Below are positions 50,669 to 58,605 of a stretch of 64,000 nucleotides of DNA, one piece after another. Each line of letters begins with the position of its first letter. Position 1 is the stretch's first letter. The notes under the pieces are model-generated. The model saw only the letters and a list, made by a program, of their open reading frames with translations. It was not told the DNA's origin and did no database searches. The DNA is from an uncultured Collinsella sp. (GTDB lineage Bacteria; Actinomycetota; Coriobacteriia; Coriobacteriales; Coriobacteriaceae): positions 8,264 to 72,263 of the forward strand of contig CAAERQ010000004.1 of assembly GCA_900758475.1 (NCBI GenBank), given 5' to 3'. Position numbers and translations under genes: made by a program.

Positions 50669-51883
50669 TTACCGCGCATTAAAAACGTAGCGGTCCAGGC
50701 GGTCGCACGCTTCCCTTACGCGCGAAAGCGGCAGCGCCAGATTCACGCGAATGTGGCAGGGCCCGTGGAACGGGCGGCCGTCCTGATACCCCACGCCCAC
50801 GCGCGCCCCCTCGTCGAGCAGCCACTGAATATCGCGGCCATGTTCGCGACACCACTCGGTGCAGTCCAGAAACACCATGTACGTGCCCTGAGGACGTGAA
50901 TAGGACACGCCCTCAAAATGCTCATCCACGTAATCGCAGAAGTACTCGATATTACCGGCAAGCACCTGGTTGAGCTCGTCCACCCACTCGTAGCCCTGCG
51001 GCTGGTAGGCACCGATAAGCGCATGCATGGAGAGGACGTTCATCTCGTTGTAGTGGGTCTTGTTGGACACGGCGCACACGCGGTCGCGCAGCGTCTCGTT
51101 GTAGACGATGTGGTAGCTGCCGACCAGACCTGCCAGGTTAAACGTCTTGCTCGGCGCATAGAGGGCAACCGTGCGCATGCGGGCATCCTCGCTCACCGAC
51201 TGCGTCGGGATATGCTTGTGTCCCGGCAGGATGATATCGGACCAAATCTCGTCCGAGATCACCACGCAATCGTGCTGGCGATAGATGTCCATGGCGCGCT
51301 CGATCTCGTCGAGCTCCCATACGCGGCCGCAGGGATTGTGCGGCGAGCAGAACACCGCAGCATGAACGTGGTTTTGGGCGAGTTTGCACTCCATGTCCTC
51401 AAAGTCCATGCGCCACACGCCCTGGTCGTCGAGTTTAAGCGGGCTGTGGACAATACGATAGCCCGCGGCTTCGATAGACTTGGTAAAACCAATGTAGGTG
51501 GGGCTGTGGACCAGCACCGCATCGCCCGGCTGGACATACGCGCGCAACGTCGACACGACGCCGCCCAGCACGCCGTTTTCGTAGCCGATATGCTCCGGCG
51601 CCAGACCCTCGACGCCGTTGCGGCGGCTCTGCCATTCGATGATGCGGTCGAAATACTCGGGGCGCGGGTTAAAGTAGCCAAACATGGGATGCTGAGCGCG
51701 CTGAATGATGTGCTCCTGGACCGTGGGCACCGTGGCGAAATTCATATCGGCCACCCACATGGGAATGCGGTCGAAGCCCTCGTCGGGTGCGTTCGGAGCC
51801 ATACCGGGGATCTCGCCCCAGGAGTCAACGGCGATGGAGTCCATGCCGTGGCGGTCGATAAGCGAGCTAAAGTCGTATTTCAT
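50669..51883 (-). CDS. MalY/PatB-type aminotransferase (cystathionine beta-lyase family)
   Basis: A 404-residue PLP enzyme of fold type I. The Schiff-base Lys lies in YAPSKTFNLAG, the conserved Asn/Pro pattern is CSPHNPCGRVW, and the IPMWVADMNFATVPTV entry is a hallmark of MalY/PatB. Such enzymes cleave cystathionine to homocysteine or act as aminotransferases. GGGAG precedes the ATG at 51883 by about 7 bases; a longer frame to 52021 would overlap the trmO gene. A sulfur amino acid role could connect it to the MetE-like gene, but they are far apart. Confidence 0.92.
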   Translation of the reverse strand: MKYDFSSLIDRHGMDSIAVDSWGEIPGMAPNAPDEGFDRIPMWVADMNFATVPTVQEHIIQRAQHPMFGYFNPRPEYFDRIIEWQSRRNGVEGLAPEHIGYENGVLGGVVSTLRAYVQPGDAVLVHSPTYIGFTKSIEAAGYRIVHSPLKLDDQGVWRMDFEDMECKLAQNHVHAAVFCSPHNPCGRVWELDEIERAMDIYRQHDCVVISDEIWSDIILPGHKHIPTQSVSEDARMRTVALYAPSKTFNLAGLVGSYHIVYNETLRDRVCAVSNKTHYNEMNVLSMHALIGAYQPQGYEWVDELNQVLAGNIEYFCDYVDEHFEGVSYSRPQGTYMVFLDCTEWCREHGRDIQWLLDEGARVGVGYQDGRPFHGPCHIRVNLALPLSRVREACDRLDRYVFNAR

Positions 51884-51995
51884 ACTGAACTCCCGTGCGA
51901 AGTGGATTGTTTTGGTAGGCGTTATTGTCCACCAGCGTGGGCGGTTTTGGCGCGGGGTTTGGCGCTTAATTTGACGGGTACGGACGAATGGCTGG

Positions 51996-52733
51996 TTAGC
52001 CTTGCGCGTCGTTGACGGCAACTACGGTTAGCTGGGTTTCATCGACCGTAAAAGATATGTCGAGCCCAGCATAAGCTAAGTGGTAAACGCGGTTTGGCTC
52101 GTGCTTGCTGCCCGCGCGGCGCGGATCTTGGCAAAGGACCTCGACCAAGCCGGGGAGCTTTGCGGGCGGGACCATATCCTGCAGCGCTTGTGGAAACTCA
52201 ACATCGAGCTCTTGCCACGGAGCACCCTCAATCCAGCCGCCCGTTGCATCCGGGTGGCAGTCCGCAAACGGAATGTAGGGCTTAATGTCGTAGATGGGCG
52301 TGCCGTCGCGCAGATCGGCCCCCAGCACATGGATGATGGGGGCGTCGTCGGTAAGCTCCACGCGGTCGAGCTTAACGCAGGTGAGCCCGATGGGGTTAGG
52401 GCGAAACGGACTGCGTGTGGCAAACACTCCCACACGTTCGGCTCCGCCCAGACGCGGCGGGCGCACGGTCTTCGACCACTTGACGTTGGTGCCGGACCTG
52501 TCCTGCGACTTGGCATCGGCAGCTATGTCCTTAGCCGTGCCGCCGGGCGTTCCGTTTTCGAAGCGCCACGGCAGCCACAGGTGAGAGAAGGAGTCCAAAC
52601 CCTCAACCGCTGCATTGGAGGCAAATTCCGGCTCAAAAACGATGCGTCCCTGCAGATGGGGCGCCAAAAAGCTGTTGCGCGGAATGCCGAACTTCTGCGG
52701 CAGGTCGGTATGTATGTGTGCGATAGGTTCCAT
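51996..52733 (-). CDS. trmO: tRNA t6A37 methyltransferase TrmO (TsaA fold)
   Basis: A 245-residue protein of the TsaA/YaeB fold. Family segments are PIAHIHTDLPQKFGIPRNSF near the start, the FSHLWLPWRF stretch, GVFATRSPFRPNPIGLT (the SAM/catalytic signature) and DLRDGTPIYDIKPYIPFAD. It would methylate t6A at position 37 of tRNA-Thr. The two candidate starts, at 52742 (MTGMEP) and 52733 (MEP), have no clear ribosome site; the shorter is given. No frame upstream of these adds known domain sequence. Confidence 0.9.
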   Translation of the reverse strand: MEPIAHIHTDLPQKFGIPRNSFLAPHLQGRIVFEPEFASNAAVEGLDSFSHLWLPWRFENGTPGGTAKDIAADAKSQDRSGTNVKWSKTVRPPRLGGAERVGVFATRSPFRPNPIGLTCVKLDRVELTDDAPIIHVLGADLRDGTPIYDIKPYIPFADCHPDATGGWIEGAPWQELDVEFPQALQDMVPPAKLPGLVEVLCQDPRRAGSKHEPNRVYHLAYAGLDISFTVDETQLTVVAVNDAQG

Positions 52734-52874
52734 GCCGGTCATTGTACGGCATGGAGGCGCGGGGCGTTGCGCGCAATTCTTCGCCGCGGTCCGCAGTCGT
52801 GCAACCAACGGTTGCTTGGAAGGGTGCCTGCCGCCGCGTATGCTTAAGCTATCAACCAGCAGAAAGGAGCCGCT

Positions 52875-53702
52875 ATGGCCTTTGCAGAAAAGCTCATTGC
52901 CATCCGTCGCGCCCATCACCTTACCCAAGAGCAGCTCGCCGCCAAGCTCTTCGTCACACGCCAAGCCGTCAGCCGTTGGGAGCGCGGCGAAGTCACCCCG
53001 GGCATCGACATGATGAAGCTCATCGCCGCCGTAACCGGCGAGCCCCTGTCTCACCTGCTCGAAATGCCCGAGCATTATTGCCAGAGCTGCGGCATGATAC
53101 TCACGCCCGACGACTGCGGCACCGACGCCACGGGCGCCACGACCGACCATTACTGCAAGTGGTGCTACGACCACGGCAAGTACACCTACGACACCACCAT
53201 GGAGGCGATGATTGAGGATTGTGCCCCGCGGCTGGCGCAAAACACCGGCATGTCGCTCGACGAAGCCGTCTCGCTCATGGGCGCCGTCCTGCCGCAACTG
53301 GAGCGCTGGCACACCGTGCAGGAAAACGAAGAGCGCTACGGCGCCGAGGCGCGGGCGCGCTATGGCGATGAGGCTATCGATGCAGCAAACGAAACGTTAC
53401 TGGACATGGATCCTCAGACATGGACCGACATGAAGGAACTTGAACGCGCTATTCTGGGTCAGCTCTCGATTGCCATGAGTGACGGCGATGCGGACGGAAA
53501 CGAGGCTCGCAAGCTTGTCGCGATGCATCGTCGTTGGATTGGTCTCAACTGGGGACGCGAACCCCAGGACGAAGCACACCTGGGCCTCGCCCACGGCTAT
53601 CTTGCCGATCAGCGCTTTATCGACTACTACGACAAGCCCTGCGGCACCGGAGCCACGGCGTTTCTGGTACAGGCCATCGAGTCGTCGTTGACGCGCGCAT
53701 AG
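52875..53702 (+). CDS. HTH (XRE) - zinc ribbon - TipAS-like regulator
   Basis: A 275-residue three-part protein. Residues 1-65 are an XRE-type helix-turn-helix (LTQEQLAAKLFVTRQAVSRWE). Residues 67-105 form a zinc ribbon with Cys69, Cys72, Cys94 and Cys97 (YCQSCGM and HYCKWCY). From about 135 to 270 the helices match the TipAS drug-recognition fold, including the DGDADGNEARKLVAMHRRW segment and a late YDKPCGTGATAFL. TipAS domains in MerR regulators bind thiopeptides and other drugs, so this may be a drug- or peptide-sensing regulator with an XRE DNA-binding part (inference). AAAGGAG is 5 bases before the ATG. Confidence 0.88.
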   Translation: MAFAEKLIAIRRAHHLTQEQLAAKLFVTRQAVSRWERGEVTPGIDMMKLIAAVTGEPLSHLLEMPEHYCQSCGMILTPDDCGTDATGATTDHYCKWCYDHGKYTYDTTMEAMIEDCAPRLAQNTGMSLDEAVSLMGAVLPQLERWHTVQENEERYGAEARARYGDEAIDAANETLLDMDPQTWTDMKELERAILGQLSIAMSDGDADGNEARKLVAMHRRWIGLNWGREPQDEAHLGLAHGYLADQRFIDYYDKPCGTGATAFLVQAIESSLTRA

Positions 53703-53753
53703 ACCGCGGCGGCTTTGGGTATTTCAATCAAAACCTCAACCGATTGGAGACCT

Positions 53754-53999
53754 ATGGCTACTGATCATGAGCTCGAGCTGTACGTTATGACCGGCTGCCC
53801 GTATTGCATAAAGGTCAAGCGTTTCCTTGCCGATAACGGCGTGACCATTCCCGAGCGCAATATCTCGACCGATACCGAAGCCGAGCAGACGCTCATCGCC
53901 GTCGGCGGAAAACGCCAGGTTCCCTGCCTGTTCATCGACGGCAAACCACTCTACGAATCGAGCGACATCATCGCGTGGTCACAGGAGAACCTGCTCTAA
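53754..53999 (+). CDS. Glutaredoxin
   Basis: An 81-residue thioredoxin-fold protein with the CPYC redox site at residues 15-18, cis-Pro in QVPCLFIDGK, and the C-terminal ESSDIIAWSQ of glutaredoxins. It would act in cytoplasmic dithiol exchange, possibly with mycothiol-like or thioredoxin-dependent reduction, since glutathione is not expected. TTGGAG precedes the ATG by 5 bases. It follows the TipAS-type regulator by 51 bases and may share its transcript. Confidence 0.9.
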   Translation: MATDHELELYVMTGCPYCIKVKRFLADNGVTIPERNISTDTEAEQTLIAVGGKRQVPCLFIDGKPLYESSDIIAWSQENLL

Positions 54000-54044
54000 C
54001 ACTCGCGTTGCGACCGGCTCGCCCCAACCTATACGACCCAAACA

Positions 54045-54099
54045 TGTACACCAGCATCCAAAGTCGACATTTTTCGACATCTCTGGATGCTAGCGTACA
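54045..54099. repeat. Palindromic repeat, TGTACACCAGCATCC family, copy 1
   Basis: TGTACACCAGCATCCAAAG pairs with a near-complementary arm ending GGATGCTAGCGTACA around TCGACATTTTTCGACA. Copy 2 is at 55128. It lies just after the glutaredoxin gene and may end its transcript. Confidence 0.85.
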
Positions 54100-54200
54100 A
54101 CTTTTGGGTAGCCATGGACGCTCTTAACCGGCTAATTGTTTGAGGCGACCTTTGGATTATGGCTGCTTGATGCCTCGGGAAAGAGTTTCCGAGGGAGCTA

Positions 54201-54229
54201 TGGTCAAAAAAGGGCAAATATGAGTACTG
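54201..54229 (+). repeat. Left 29-bp arm of a facing inverted repeat
   Basis: This arm is an exact complement of 54400-54428. It contains AAAGGG, a 5-base spacer and ATGAGTACTG, so each arm carries a ribosome site and a start codon pointing inward. Confidence 0.95.
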
Positions 54230-54381
54230 CTACCTGTTTAGTAGCAGCAATTTTGATCATTTCAGGAACTATTCAACGTTCCACTCGTCCGCAGACGAGG
54301 TTATTTCTCCTCATATGTTCAATAAACGTAGCTCTTAATGGGAACAAATCTCATCAGGAGCTACTATTTATAGCAAAATAA
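54220..54381 (+). CDS. Small hydrophobic ORF in the facing pair (plus strand)
   Basis: 53 codons starting MSTATCLVAAILIISGTI, a hydrophobic helix of some 17 residues followed by a basic region (QRSTRPQTR) and a second hydrophobic stretch. The ribosome site AAAGGG is 5 bases before the ATG. A hairpin (CCTCGG...CCGAGG) lies at 54173-54193 just upstream. The local DNA is AT-richer than its surroundings. The size and pattern resemble small membrane toxins of type I systems, but no antisense RNA can be shown. Alternatively it is a chance frame. Confidence 0.4.
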   Translation: MSTATCLVAAILIISGTIQRSTRPQTRLFLLICSINVALNGNKSHQELLFIAK

Positions 54382-54409
54382 ATGCAACCATAATTGCAAC
54401 AGTACTCAT
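54368..54409 (-). CDS. Tiny hydrophobic ORF facing the previous one (minus strand)
   Basis: Thirteen codons, MSTVAIMVAFILL, then TAA. It uses the same AAAGGG-N5-ATGAGTACTG start as its partner on the other strand, and the following residues are similar although the DNA has diverged (VAFILL against VAAILI). The two frames converge and overlap by 14 bases. Real expression is unproven. Confidence 0.3.
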   Translation of the reverse strand: MSTVAIMVAFILL

Positions 54410-54428
54410 ATTTGCCCTTTTTTGACCA
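54400..54428 (-). repeat. Right 29-bp arm of the facing inverted repeat
   Basis: Exact complement of 54201-54229. The whole element is 228 bp; no obvious target-site duplication flanks it. Confidence 0.95.
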
Positions 54429-54749
54429 CGACCCTCCAGAATAGTCGCTGAGAACGACACTAAATGACAAAATCCGGCACTTGGACGTTCTTGTATGACT
54501 AGCCATTGAAGGACACCCAACGACTACTCCAATTCGCGACACACTGTGTCGCGAATTAAGCTGGTCCCACTATCGAAGACCGGTGAGAGCTCCTGCCCAG
54601 AATCTCGATAGCTTAATAAAACGCTCCCCTACGGAAGTTCAACGAGCATCCAAATTCCAAGCTGAAAAGCAAAGGAGTATCGAAGCCGTCAATGCTCATT
54701 TCCTATCGAGCAGGCGGATCAAAACAAGCTAATTAGCCCGATAAACTGC
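54429..54749. other. Gene-free AT-richer stretch
   Basis: Contains a worn copy of the TAGTCATTGGGGACG family (GGACGTTCTTGTATGACTAG near 54483) and a short palindrome around TCGCGACACACTGTGTCGCGA (54534-54554). No gene with a ribosome site is seen. Confidence 0.5.
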
Positions 54750-54778
54750 TTGTATTTTTGTCTACAAAACTGTATACA
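54750..54778 (+). promoter_or_regulatory. Promoter of the ribbon-helix-helix gene
   Basis: TTGTAT (54750-54755) and TATACA (54773-54778) are 17 bases apart, a good housekeeping promoter. The near-symmetric TTGTCTACAAAAC and TGTATACAAA elements inside it could be an autoregulatory operator. Confidence 0.6.
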
Positions 54779-54833
54779 AAAAAGGGAATCCGAGAACCAG
54801 CGCTCGACATTATGTCGATCGATAGGAGGCGCC

Positions 54834-55100
54834 ATGGATGCTGAGCAGCTTGAAAAAATGATGGGATTTGCCCCTGGAGAGTTAGAGAAAGCCGCGGAAG
54901 CTTACGAAAAAGATGAATGGCCGAAAGGCCGCACCGTTAAGCTGGGAAGGCCGCCGATCTCTGATGAGCCGAGCGCTGTCTTGTCGGCACGTGTGGGCGA
55001 ATCGGTTCTTGAGGCGTTTGACGAAAAAGCCAAACGCCATGGGCAAACGCGCACGGAACGGCTCAGGGAACTCATAACACTTGATGCAATGATTGCCTAG
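54834..55100 (+). CDS. Ribbon-helix-helix antitoxin-like protein, no toxin partner
   Basis: An 88-residue protein. The C-terminal half (about 40-85) is a ribbon-helix-helix module: SAVLSARVGESVLEAFDEKA followed by the basic turn RHGQTRTERLRELI. A GRPPISDEP linker before it is common in antitoxins of this type. The N-terminal 38 residues are acidic. RHH antitoxins bind as dimers to operators at their own promoter. A strong ATAGGAGG site sets the start. No toxin gene lies on either side; the flanks are repeats. It may be a solitary regulator or a leftover of a toxin-antitoxin pair. Confidence 0.75.
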   Translation: MDAEQLEKMMGFAPGELEKAAEAYEKDEWPKGRTVKLGRPPISDEPSAVLSARVGESVLEAFDEKAKRHGQTRTERLRELITLDAMIA

Positions 55101-55127
55101 GCACCGCTCCCCCGCCGAACCCAAACA

Positions 55128-55181
55128 TGTACGCCAGCATCCAAAGTCGACATTTTCGACATCTTTGGATGCTGGTGTACA
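55128..55181. repeat. Palindromic repeat, TGTACACCAGCATCC family, copy 2
   Basis: TGTACGCCAGCATCCAAAG and a nearly exact complement ending GGATGCTGGTGTACA surround TCGACATTTTCGACA, then CTTTTTGC follows. It may terminate the ribbon-helix-helix gene. Confidence 0.85.
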
Positions 55182-55194
55182 GCTTTTTGCTACA

Positions 55195-55250
55195 TAGTCG
55201 TTGGGGACGTTCTTAAATGACTAGTCGTTAAAGAACGTCCCCAATGGCTA
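55195..55250. repeat. Palindromic repeat, TAGTCATTGGGGACG family, next to the dus stop
   Basis: Arms TAGTCGTTGGGGACGTTCTT and a near-complement ending CCCCAATGGCTA surround AAATGACTAGTCG. The dus stop codon (TAG) follows directly on the other strand, at the element's edge. Confidence 0.88.
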
Positions 55251-55251
55251 A

Positions 55252-56211
55252 CTAGCCGTGGAAGCGGGCTATGGGCGCAAGCGGCTGCTCGCGAAAGACG
55301 CGCTCGACGGCGGCGCGGTATTCGTCGACCTTTTTAGTCTTACGTACGAGCTTGTGAACGGTAGTGGGGTCGGCGAAAGCGCACTTGGCGTAGAACCACC
55401 ACTCCTTCATGCGAAAGACCGCGTTACCGCCAATCTCTTCTGCATAGGCAGCAAACAGCGTGTCATGGAAACGCTGCAGCTCGGCTGCCGTGGCAGCAGG
55501 ACCGCCGTTGACCATGCGAGCCAGAGCGGGGTTCGCGAGCAGGCCGCGCCCCAGCATTACATGACGTGTGCCGGGATAGGCCTCCACCAGCGCATCCATG
55601 TCCTCAAGATCAAAAATATCGCCGTTGTATGCCACCGGAAACGGCGCGCGCTCCAGCGTCTCGCCATAAAACTCCTTGCGCGGCGAGCCCGTATAGCGGT
55701 CCTTTTGCACGCGCGGGTGCACAATCAGCTCTGCCAGCGGCATGCGGCAATACAGATCGAGCACGCGCTCGTATTCGTCGTCGCTCTCCAGCCCCAGCCT
55801 GGTTTTTACCGACACCGGCAACGGCGAACGTTCGCACACATCGCTCAAGAACACTTCGAGCTCGTCCAAGTGGCGCAAAAAGCCCGAGCCCTTGCCCTTG
55901 GCGACAACCGTCCCCGAGGGGCAACCCAAGTTGAGATTGACCTCGCGATAGCCCATGTCGGCGAGCACCTGTGCCGCCCACACAAACTCGTCCGCGTTCT
56001 TGGACATCAGCTGAGGCACTACGTTAAGCCCCTGGTTATTGGCAGGATCGATCTCCTTAAACGCCTTGCCGCCAAAGCGGTTTCCCACCCGCGGCGGCGG
56101 CAAAAACGGCGTGTAATAACAATCGAGCGCGCCAAAGCACTCCGCATGCACGCGACGGAACACATGCCCGGTAATCCCCTCCATGGGGGCCAACGATAGA
56201 ATCATCAACAT
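55252..56211 (-). CDS. tRNA-dihydrouridine synthase
   Basis: A 319-residue FMN enzyme that reduces uridine to dihydrouridine in tRNA. LAPMEGITGHVFRR is the FMN-binding start (residues 7-20), NLNLGCPSGTVVAKGKGSGFL holds the catalytic Cys, and VKTRLGLE, HPRVQKDRYTG and YNGDIFD follow in order. The sequence is nearer to DUS families of clostridia and actinobacteria than to DusA; its exact position target is not clear. Two starts (56211 and 56205) are equally weak for ribosome sites. Its stop borders a palindromic repeat. Confidence 0.93.
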   Translation of the reverse strand: MLMILSLAPMEGITGHVFRRVHAECFGALDCYYTPFLPPPRVGNRFGGKAFKEIDPANNQGLNVVPQLMSKNADEFVWAAQVLADMGYREVNLNLGCPSGTVVAKGKGSGFLRHLDELEVFLSDVCERSPLPVSVKTRLGLESDDEYERVLDLYCRMPLAELIVHPRVQKDRYTGSPRKEFYGETLERAPFPVAYNGDIFDLEDMDALVEAYPGTRHVMLGRGLLANPALARMVNGGPAATAAELQRFHDTLFAAYAEEIGGNAVFRMKEWWFYAKCAFADPTTVHKLVRKTKKVDEYRAAVERVFREQPLAPIARFHG

Positions 56212-56226
56212 CTACTCTCAGATCAA

Positions 56227-56255
56227 TGCGGCAAAGGGACTGCCCCTTTGTCACA
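56227..56255. repeat. Palindromic repeat, TGTGACAAAGG family, overlapping the lysR stop
   Basis: TGCGGCAAAGGG and CCCTTTGTCACA around ACTGC. The last codon ATG and the TGA of the leftward LysR gene lie inside the element. Confidence 0.82.
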
Positions 56256-57132
56256 TCCTATTCAAGCGGTTCAGAAACTCTTCGCAGGCGCGGGAACGCA
56301 GGCGATATTTTTTCCACACCAGATACGACGCAATGGTAAGTGGCGGCTCAAATGGGATAAAACGCAGGTCGCTGCATTCATCTACCTGCAGTAAGCTTCC
56401 AATGCCAACTGCACACGCGGCGCCCGAGCGCACCAAATGTGACGCATTGCCGATAAGATCGAAATGCCCCACGATATTGAGCTCGTCAACGCTGAGGACG
56501 CCGCTCGACCACGCTTCCAGGTCCAGCGCTCGATTCGAGGTGCGCGAACTCACCAGCAGTGGCATATTCGCCACGTCCGCAGGCGTCAACACATCCCGGC
56601 CACCCCATGGACCGCTCGCAGCGACAACGGCACCGACTCGATCTGCCTCGGGCATGCGAATCCATTCGTATTTCTCGACGTTAACGGGCTCCAGCAACAA
56701 CGCAAAGTCGAGCAGGCCACGCTCCAAGCGCTCCTCCACCGCATCGGCGTTACCGGTATAGAGCTCAATCGTCACTCCGGGATAACTCCGATGCAGCTCC
56801 GCAAAAACATCGAGCACCAGCCGTATCGATTTGGTTTCGCCGGTGCCAATGCGGATAACGCCCGCAATGCCGAGCTCCCGATCCGCCAACTCTTGCTCGG
56901 TCTGTTCCACCAGCAAGACGATCTCCTCGGCGCGCTGGCGCAGGCGCATGCCATCGCTCGTGAGCACACATGATCGATTGGTGCGCTCGAACAGCTCCAC
57001 GCCCAGCTCGCGCTCGAGATCGGCTATCTGGCGCGAAAGTGTGGGCTGTGTCACGTGCAGCACATTTGCCGCCTCGGTCATGTTTTCCTCGCGGGCCACA
57101 GCAAGAAAATAACGCAGCGTTCGCAGTTCCAT
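56251..57132 (-). CDS. LysR-family regulator of the aldo/keto reductase
   Basis: A 293-residue LysR protein with its winged helix in residues 1-60 (ENMTEAANVLHVTQPTLSRQIADLE) and effector domain beyond. GAAGGAG is 5 bases before the ATG. It is divergent from the aldo/keto reductase gene at 57284; the 151-base gap holds the half-site pair GTTGATATAGGC/GCCTATCAAC. This is the standard local-regulator arrangement, so it probably controls the reductase. The final residues RM and the stop lie in a palindromic repeat. Confidence 0.92.
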   Translation of the reverse strand: MELRTLRYFLAVAREENMTEAANVLHVTQPTLSRQIADLERELGVELFERTNRSCVLTSDGMRLRQRAEEIVLLVEQTEQELADRELGIAGVIRIGTGETKSIRLVLDVFAELHRSYPGVTIELYTGNADAVEERLERGLLDFALLLEPVNVEKYEWIRMPEADRVGAVVAASGPWGGRDVLTPADVANMPLLVSSRTSNRALDLEAWSSGVLSVDELNIVGHFDLIGNASHLVRSGAACAVGIGSLLQVDECSDLRFIPFEPPLTIASYLVWKKYRLRSRACEEFLNRLNRM

Positions 57133-57208
57133 GCTTGCTCCTTCGTGCACAACTGAGAACCTCATTTGGTCCAATTCGTTTTACATACGTACTCCGTATA
57201 CCTAGCTA

Positions 57209-57244
57209 GTTGATATAGGCAATATACATTATTAGCCTATCAAC
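57209..57244. promoter_or_regulatory. LysR operator candidate at the aldo/keto reductase gene
   Basis: GTTGATATAGGC (57209-57220) and GCCTATCAAC (57235-57244) form an inverted repeat with one bulged base, between the divergent lysR and reductase starts. TTGATATAG also appears in the palindrome at 10171. Confidence 0.5.
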
Positions 57245-57283
57245 GTACGCTATAGCCATCCCCTCAAGAACAAGGAGAACGAC

Positions 57284-58303
57284 ATGCAGTACACAACCCT
57301 TGGCCATTCCGGCATCAAAGTCTCCAAACTCTGCCTGGGCGGCATGAGCTTTGGCGAGGCCAGCCCCGACTTTCACCAGTGGACCATCGGGCCCGACGAC
57401 ACGCGCGCCGTCATCAAGCGCGCACTCGACACCGGAATCAACTTTATCGATACCGCGAACTGCTATAGCTTTGGCACGAGCGAGGAATACATCGGCGCCG
57501 CGCTGCGCGACCTAGGGATCGCACGCGAGGACATCGTGCTGGCCAGCAAGGTTCACTTCAACGAAGGCGGCCTTTCCGCCGACCCCATCAAACGCGAGAT
57601 CGAAGGCTCGCTCAAGCGCTTGGGCACCGATTACCTAGACCTCTACATCATCCACCGCTTCGATTACGACGTTCCCATGGAAGAGACCATGGAGGCGCTC
57701 AATGACCTGGTACGCGAGGGCAAGGTTCGCGCACTCGGCGCCAGCGCCATGTATGCCTATCAGCTGCACAACCTGCAGATCGTCGCACGCGACCACGGAT
57801 GGGCGCCCTTTACGAGCATGCAGTGCCACTACAACCTGCTGTACCGAGAGGACGAGCGGGAGATGATTCCGGTGTGTCGCCAGTTAGACATGGCCCTTAC
57901 GCCATACAGCCCCATGGCGTCGGGACACCTCTGCCGCCCCACGTGGGAAAGCTCGAGCACACGTGGCACCACCGACACAACCATGGTAAACAAGTATGAC
58001 CATGACCGTGCCATCGACATGCCCATCGTCGAGCGCGTGGCCAAGGTTGCCGCCGATCATGGCGTGCCGATGCCGCAGATTGCGCTGGCGTGGCACTGGG
58101 CGCGTGGGGTCGAGGCGCCCATCGTGGGTTGCTCCAAGCCCGAGCGAGTCGACGACGCCGTAGCTGCGCTCGACATAACGCTCTCCCCCGCCGAGATCGA
58201 CTTCCTCGAGGAGCTTTATCAACCGCACGCGCTCGTTGGTCCCAAGGCCCGTCCCGGCGAAAAGCCGCTTGCCGGCACTACCAAAGTCAAAATCGCAAAG
58301 TGA
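57284..58303 (+). CDS. Aldo/keto reductase
   Basis: A 339-residue NADPH-dependent oxidoreductase of the YhdN/Tas-like AKR branch. It contains the catalytic set: Asp in FIDTANCYSFGTSEEYIG (Asp52 and Tyr57 region), Lys in ASKVHF and His in IIHRFDYD; the cofactor site GCSKPERVDDAVAAL is near the end. The N-terminal LGHSGIKVSKLCLGGMSFG is the family start. It would reduce aldehydes or ketones in the cytoplasm. AAGGAG is 6 bases before the ATG. A small gene follows 4 bases past its stop. Confidence 0.93.
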   Translation: MQYTTLGHSGIKVSKLCLGGMSFGEASPDFHQWTIGPDDTRAVIKRALDTGINFIDTANCYSFGTSEEYIGAALRDLGIAREDIVLASKVHFNEGGLSADPIKREIEGSLKRLGTDYLDLYIIHRFDYDVPMEETMEALNDLVREGKVRALGASAMYAYQLHNLQIVARDHGWAPFTSMQCHYNLLYREDEREMIPVCRQLDMALTPYSPMASGHLCRPTWESSSTRGTTDTTMVNKYDHDRAIDMPIVERVAKVAADHGVPMPQIALAWHWARGVEAPIVGCSKPERVDDAVAALDITLSPAEIDFLEELYQPHALVGPKARPGEKPLAGTTKVKIAK

Positions 58304-58307
58304 CGAC

Positions 58308-58547
58308 ATGGACGACAACATCATCGACGGCCTACACGACGCCGGCTGCAGCGAAGATCTCATCGAGCTGTACGGCTCGGCCCCCAGCGACTGCGCGCGG
58401 ATTTGTCTACTAAAACGGTATCGTCGCGAATTGCTCGACGATATCCACTCGGGACAGCAGAAGCTCGAACGCCTTGACTATCTCATCTACCGGCTACGCA
58501 GTGCCTCAACCGGATGCAGGACAAATAGCGCAACATCACAGTCGTGA
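58308..58547 (+). CDS. Small helical protein downstream of the aldo/keto reductase
   Basis: A 79-residue protein of unknown function. It has two helices: an acidic one with the LHDAGCSEDLIELYG turn, and a basic one ending RRELLDDIHSGQQKLERLDYLIYRL. I recall similar small proteins with the LDYLIY ending beside reductases and flavodoxins in gut anaerobes, but no role is known to me. The start is 4 bases after the reductase stop, with no strong ribosome site, so it may depend on coupled translation. The last 12 residues are of ordinary linker character. Confidence 0.7.
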   Translation: MDDNIIDGLHDAGCSEDLIELYGSAPSDCARICLLKRYRRELLDDIHSGQQKLERLDYLIYRLRSASTGCRTNSATSQS

Positions 58548-58605
58548 GAAAGCGCCAAATGCACCTCAGCATAAGGTCCAAACCACAGCAACGAAAGGAA
58601 CTCCA

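Noticed and set aside
54136..54219. Longer N-terminal extension of the small hydrophobic ORF
   Set aside because: The frame is open back to 54136, but it lacks a ribosome site, whereas AAAGGG is correctly spaced before the ATG at 54220.
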